In this document: in pieces, positions 52,901 to 58,900 of the stretch
Layout of the letters: every line of letters starts with the position of its first letter
How positions within the stretch are numbered: the first letter of the stretch is position 1
Assembly: GCA_037893225.1 (NCBI GenBank)
Contig: JAZGUH010000259.1
Location: 434,001-498,000, forward strand
Length of the DNA: 64,000 bases
From: Hippasteria phrygiana
Taxonomy: Eukaryota > Echinodermata > Asteroidea > Valvatida > Goniasteridae
Reading direction: 5' to 3'
The notes under the pieces: model-generated
The model's input: only the letters and a program-made list of their open reading frames with translations
What the model was told of the DNA's origin: nothing
The model's database searches: none
Made by a program: the position numbers and the translations under genes

Positions 52901-55900
52901 TATTCATTTGTAATTGAAACTAAATTCTTAGCTCTTTATGCATTTTGTTGCTGATTTTTTTATGACCCTGGTTATAAGATCAAGAATTCATCACAAGCAC
53001 TTGGGAAACTTTACCTATTAAAGGAAACTTATCTGGAGGAGATGATGAACATTTTGCCAGATTTGGAGATGAAAATGAAATCTCACATATGAGAGTTTAT
53101 CTTATTCATACAAAAAGAGACTTTGTTGTATTACTGCACTTTCTAATGTAGTTGCTGTCATTAATATTTCAGGCTGAGAATGGCTGCTGTATACTGTATA
53201 CATTTTTGCATTGATTTTTGCATTTGCTTCAAAAAGCATTTTATTACGATGAAAGCAGTTACCCACCCACTTGCTTCAAAGGCAGGAAGTGAGCTGGTCT
53301 CACCGACGGTGGAAGTTACCCCATCTGGGTTTATATGTCTGAAAATTTGATAATTTCTCTGGAATCTCTAGAAGAATTATCCTTTATTTAGATTTGGGCT
53401 CAGGAAAAACCGCAAGGCTGGTAGAGTTGGCAATTCAACATGCCGCTAACCCTACTACCTCTGATCGTAACCCTTAGAGTGGATTTAGCCTTGTATTAGA
53501 TGATTTCAATTTTAAAAAATGGAAAGGCAAAATTAATTTTGCTTGTAGAAAATGTATGTTATTGTTAACACAGACATGAAATTTCCACATTCCTTACAAA
53601 ATGATGGGTAAACATGGTCACATTGGCTCAGATTGAAGCAAACGATGTCAGTGTGCACATTTCGGCCTAGAATGGACAGGCACTATTTTCAGGGATGCTG
53701 GTGAGATTCTTGTCCAGAGCCTGGAAATATGACAAGGGAAGCCTGACAAACCCTTTGCACATGAGAGTGTGAAACAAAAATCACCAAGTGTGGGCCGCCT
53801 TGTAGTGTTCATTGTACATGTATGGAATAAGTTAAACCGTATGTGTATGCAGCCAGCATGCTTTGACTGTTTTACTTGATAAGCACTTTGCACACTACAT
53901 GTACATGTATGGGGTCCATGAAGATACATGAAAGCCAAAAGAAGGCAAACGCTGACTCTCCATTACAAAAAGTGGTCTTTTAGTTTTTAACTTGAACTTT
54001 GCTTTCTGTGCATATGTACATATACTCCCAATCTTGTTCCTAATTTCCTTACATGGCTGGCATCTTTTCATCAGTACTTTTTTAGCTGCTGGTACTCCTC
54101 TCTCAATTCTTAATCATTACTCAATTGCTTGTTTTCTTGTAATTGCTTTGTGATTTTTGTAATCATTGCGTTCTTTGTTCTTTGAATGAATAATTATAAT
54201 AAATAAAATTAAAAATAAAAAGATACATGAAATCGATTCTAACATTTTACATGAAAACAGGCTTTTAAGCAGACCTACTTGTGGGTGAAAAATTTTAATA
54301 GTAGGATCCCAAAAAAAAAAAAAAAAAATAGGACTTTGGGGGACAAAATCAGGATAAAACTTAAGTAGAACTTTTGCAGGTTTTAAGGATTAGTTTTCTT
54401 TGTTACTCACCCATGTCCACAGTATCACAAGCCTCATTTGGCATGTTCTGTACTCACAACACTTGTGTTCCATCCTCAAGTAAAAAGTTCTTGCAAGTAA
54501 AGTTGCAGTACTTCCAAGCCCGTCATTGTGTCATTTTCATATGACAGTATACAAATAATGAATGTTTATGAATGCGATGGTAAGAATAGTTTCATGACAG
54601 ATTGAATGTTCCATTCCACGAGGCGAAGCCGAGTGGAATGGGACATTCCATCTGTCACCGAATGAAATTATTCTTACCATTGCACGAATGTGAAACATTC
54701 ATTATTTGTTTTATACAACGCCTGAATAAATCCGACAGATTGCATGCATGGATTTCTTGGTGTAACGTTGTTACAACGTGCCGTTTACCTTCTCCAGTTC
54801 TCAGTCCCGCATAAAACCGCGACAAAAGTGGTCCAGTTCCGATAAAGCTTTAATTGTTGTTCCTGCGTGTCTTGCAAATTCCTATAATCGTTTGACTGCA
54901 TATTTCATTTGTCTCTTTGTGTTAGCAGCGTCAGCATCGCCTACGAGTTCCAATATTTCGTCGTCTGTTAGGAAAACAAACCACGGTTCGGAAACACAGT
55001 CCACCAGTTTGTGTGAATGAAAGCCTAGACTGGTTCCCGGTCCCGGGAACCAGTCCAATGACAGCCATGTTGTAGCGGCGGGGAAGTTCTATCAAATGCG
55101 TTACCGTTTGATAGAACCATGTGATAGAACTTTTGTTGGCGGTGCGTGTTCGCGTCGTGCGATGGGACGAATAATTCAATGCACGTGATCAACCAATCGG
55201 ATGGCTGGGATTTATTCAGGTGTTGTATAATGTGTAATAACACTGTTACGAAAAAATAATCCATGAGATTTCATTTTTCGGAGTTGTGGGACAAAAAAGA
55301 AAAAAACAAAAAGTACATGTAGGAAAAATTGGAATTTCAAGAAAAAAGTAGGAGCACTGTAAAAAAAAAATTTGAAAAAAGTAGCAATAATTGGAATACT
55401 TGAAAGCCTGTGAAAAAGAAAGCCTGAAGTTTTTGTCTGAAAACTAGCATCCCTGTATTTCAGTCTTCGCTGGGAATGGACAGGCCGATTTTCCAGATGA
55501 AATGCTGCTGCTCGGAATCATATCAAACCAAAATGCTAGAAAACCTCAGTACTTTTGGCCGAGGTAAAATTATTTTGTTCATCAATTCTTGTAGGTATTA
55601 TACGTGCTCTCTGTGACTAGCTCACCCTTCCTCCTGGTTGAGGGTGCCCTTGTATACGATGTGGTAGCGGTAGTCAATACCGTCGTCGTCCCGAGGGTCC
55701 CACTTCTCTGTGGGAGGAGAAAAACACGAGTTGAAATTCTCATTAACCTCTTGTGTCTGGCCGTTATTGATGGGTTGCTGGTAGGCCAAGAACAGGGGGG
55801 CTGTTAAAAACTACCTACGCTGTAAGAACACTGCCTTCTCTTCGTACCCTAAGACCATCAGATCATTGGTAGGAGACAGGGAGATATTACACTCCTGCAG

Positions 55901-58900
55901 CCAAGATTCCTGGTCATCCTTGTTTTCTTCAGAAGTGTCCCCCTCCTGGAAGATAAATCAGAGTTTGAAGATGGATCACTGATCTCACTGATGTCAACTT
56001 AAAGTCCCTCTTGTGGGTTTGTGTTCTAATTACAGGCTGAAGGACTAACCCTCACTCACTAGGCATTTTTTCATCATTTGATTCACCTTGTCAAAACTCT
56101 CAGGCACTATCTCTACTCGCCTGGCTACTCGCCATCCTTTCATTGTTGTTGTTCCAAAGGCTAGTACTGTGAGATACTCTTCAATATTTTTTAACCCTCG
56201 TACTGCCTCTCTTTTGGAACTCCTTACCTGTAACCTGCTTCCCTTCCACCTATAATCTTTCACAATTCAAATTAAATGTGAATAGATACCCTCTGACCCC
56301 AGTGATTTCTGTCTTTTCTTGTCTTTTTTAGCCTAAACCTTGAGTGGCTCTTTGGCCTTATGCTGAATTTAAAAAAAGCTTATTAATCCCTGACAGTCCT
56401 GAATCCTCCAATTTTAATGAGATTTCCCACGCACCCCAGTGAGTTAGGGTTAACCCTAACCCCCTAGACCCTTTTTGCTAGGAACCATCCTCAATCCTCC
56501 AAAATCCTCCGATTACCCTGCCCCAAAAAATGCATTCATCCTCAATCCTCCAAAATCCTCATGTGCTTTAAACACCGTTCATCCTCAATCCTCCAAAATC
56601 CTCTGCTTGAAACACCATTCATCCTCAATCCTCCAAAATCCTCTTTTTAAAAAAATACCATTCATCCTCAATCCTCCAAAATCCTCCTTGCTTGAAACAC
56701 CATTCATCCTCAATCCTCCAAAATCCTCAAAAACTGCAAGGAGGATTTTGGAGGATTGAGGTGGGTTAGGGTTTAATGAAAATGAACTCAATTTTGACTG
56801 AGAAAACCTACAAATTACAACAAATCCTGCTCCTAATTCAAAATGTGAAACTTTTTAAATGTTACTTTATTATTGAAAGTCAGGTTTTTTGTAGAACATG
56901 CCTCATTGAAAATATATTGTGGGAAATTACATGTACAAGAAAAATGGGACATTAGTTGAAAACCTAACCGTATATAGATCTATTTGTGTAAATATTGTTG
57001 TTCGTCAAACAATCCACAAGGGAAACTGACTAGGTAAATTTAAATACATTTTCAAAGTGAACAAAGAAACTGGCAGGAGCAGGATTCGAACCTGCGACCT
57101 CCGGGTTACCGTACCGGCGCTCTACCAACTGAGCTACATGTATCTTGCCCTATGTTGGCGGTCTCCCAAATTGTCAGTATCTTTGTTCGGGTGAACGCTA
57201 GTCAGAAGTCATAAACCCAGAATGCCGTATAGCCAGGGATCACACCCAATTTTTACGATACAACCTGGGAAGCGACATTGTGGGGATCACTCAATGAGGA
57301 TACGACTTTTTAACTTATAATTCGTCAAACAGTCCACAAGGAAAACTGACTAGGTAAATTTGAATACATTTTCAAAGTGAACAAAGAAACAAACAAACGG
57401 GCAGGAGCAGGATTCAAAATATTCGAAATATTTTTGTATTAAAAATTTATGCAGGGCCCCAATGGAAACCAATGTTCAACTGTCTGGGCACACCCTGGGT
57501 AAAGAAATGTAATAACTAAATAAGTAAATAAATAAATACATAAATTATCTATCTTATCTATCTTATCTATCTTATCTATCCATCAAAATATATTTTTCAG
57601 GGTGATACCCCATAAAAAAAAAAACATCCAGAATAGGAACCAAATGGCACATTCCTTGTACTCTAAAGATATGATATAGCTTTGGTAAAGATCAAAAATT
57701 GATTAGTCTCAATCTGAAAGCTTACTACTAAAAATAATACCAGTACCAATCCTGTTGATAAATATTTCCAGTAAAAAAATATGAATTTTTTTCTTCTGGT
57801 AACCCCTATTGGCTACAAAGTACCTGCAGTTAGAAAAAAAAAAAAAAAAAAAAACAGTGGACAATGATGACCTTTCAAATACTGACCTCTTCATCATTTT
57901 GGTTCCAGCCCCAGTTGGCATCATCCCATCCATCTGCAAAATACAAAATAATTTGTGAACAGTTAGAATTTAACTTGGGGACTGTCTATTTAGTGCAACA
58001 GATTTCCCATGCAAAAGAGCTACATGTATTCAGATATATTGACTGAATATCTTCACTCCCCTGTTACAAAATTCTTTGCATTTTACAGAGATGTAGTCGA
58101 GTCCATCGCAAGTCCCTGCAAGTCCCTGCAAGTCCCTGCAAGTCCCTGCAAGTCCCTGCAAGTCCCTGCAAGTCCCTGCAAGTCCATCACAAGCCCTCTA
58201 GTCCTAATCCCAATCACAAGCTATTTAAATGAGCTTTGACAAAGGCATTTCTTTGTCATTATTCATCCAGTTACCAGGCTTAAAAAAATTAGTGAATTGT
58301 AGTGAATTTATATATTATCCCTCCTATACTTATAACTATCACAGCCTATCAAAATCTCTAAACACCAACTCTGACAGTTTGTGTGTGTTTCAATCTGAAA
58401 TTTGATAGGTTTGATCTGTACAGCAGCTGGGTCGATTTTGGCCCTGAGAACAGGAGGGTTAATTAAAATGTGGTTATTAGTACTAGCCTGTGTAGATGGT
58501 CATGTAGGCAGGCGCAGTACAACACCTAATAACTGAACACAGGTAAGAATACTGAGCCAGCTTAGTTTCTACATAAATTGTGAAAAAAAACCTGAAAAAC
58601 CTATATAATTTATAAATCAATAAAACAAAATGAACATTCAATACATAATAGGCCAAACAAAAAACTTGTGTTGCCCTTCAATGAAAAAAAATCGGGAGGG
58701 AGGGTCGGTCGGTCAACTTTTTTTACCATCCATGAAAACAATATCACATGCCGTGTAACTCAGAAGTTGGGAGGCAGAAAGTAAGCTTATAAATTTAAAA
58801 GTGAGATGGCGAAATGCACGATTGTACATTTTTGTGTACCGTTGTAGCTGTATTTAAAGCCAATGAACCCTCCTACTATTTCACCATACAAAACCTTACA

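Noticed and set aside
56440..56470. Interstitial telomere repeat (GTTAGGGTTAACCCTAAC)
   Set aside because: Only one or two TTAGGG units, in opposite orientations; more likely the end of a small element.
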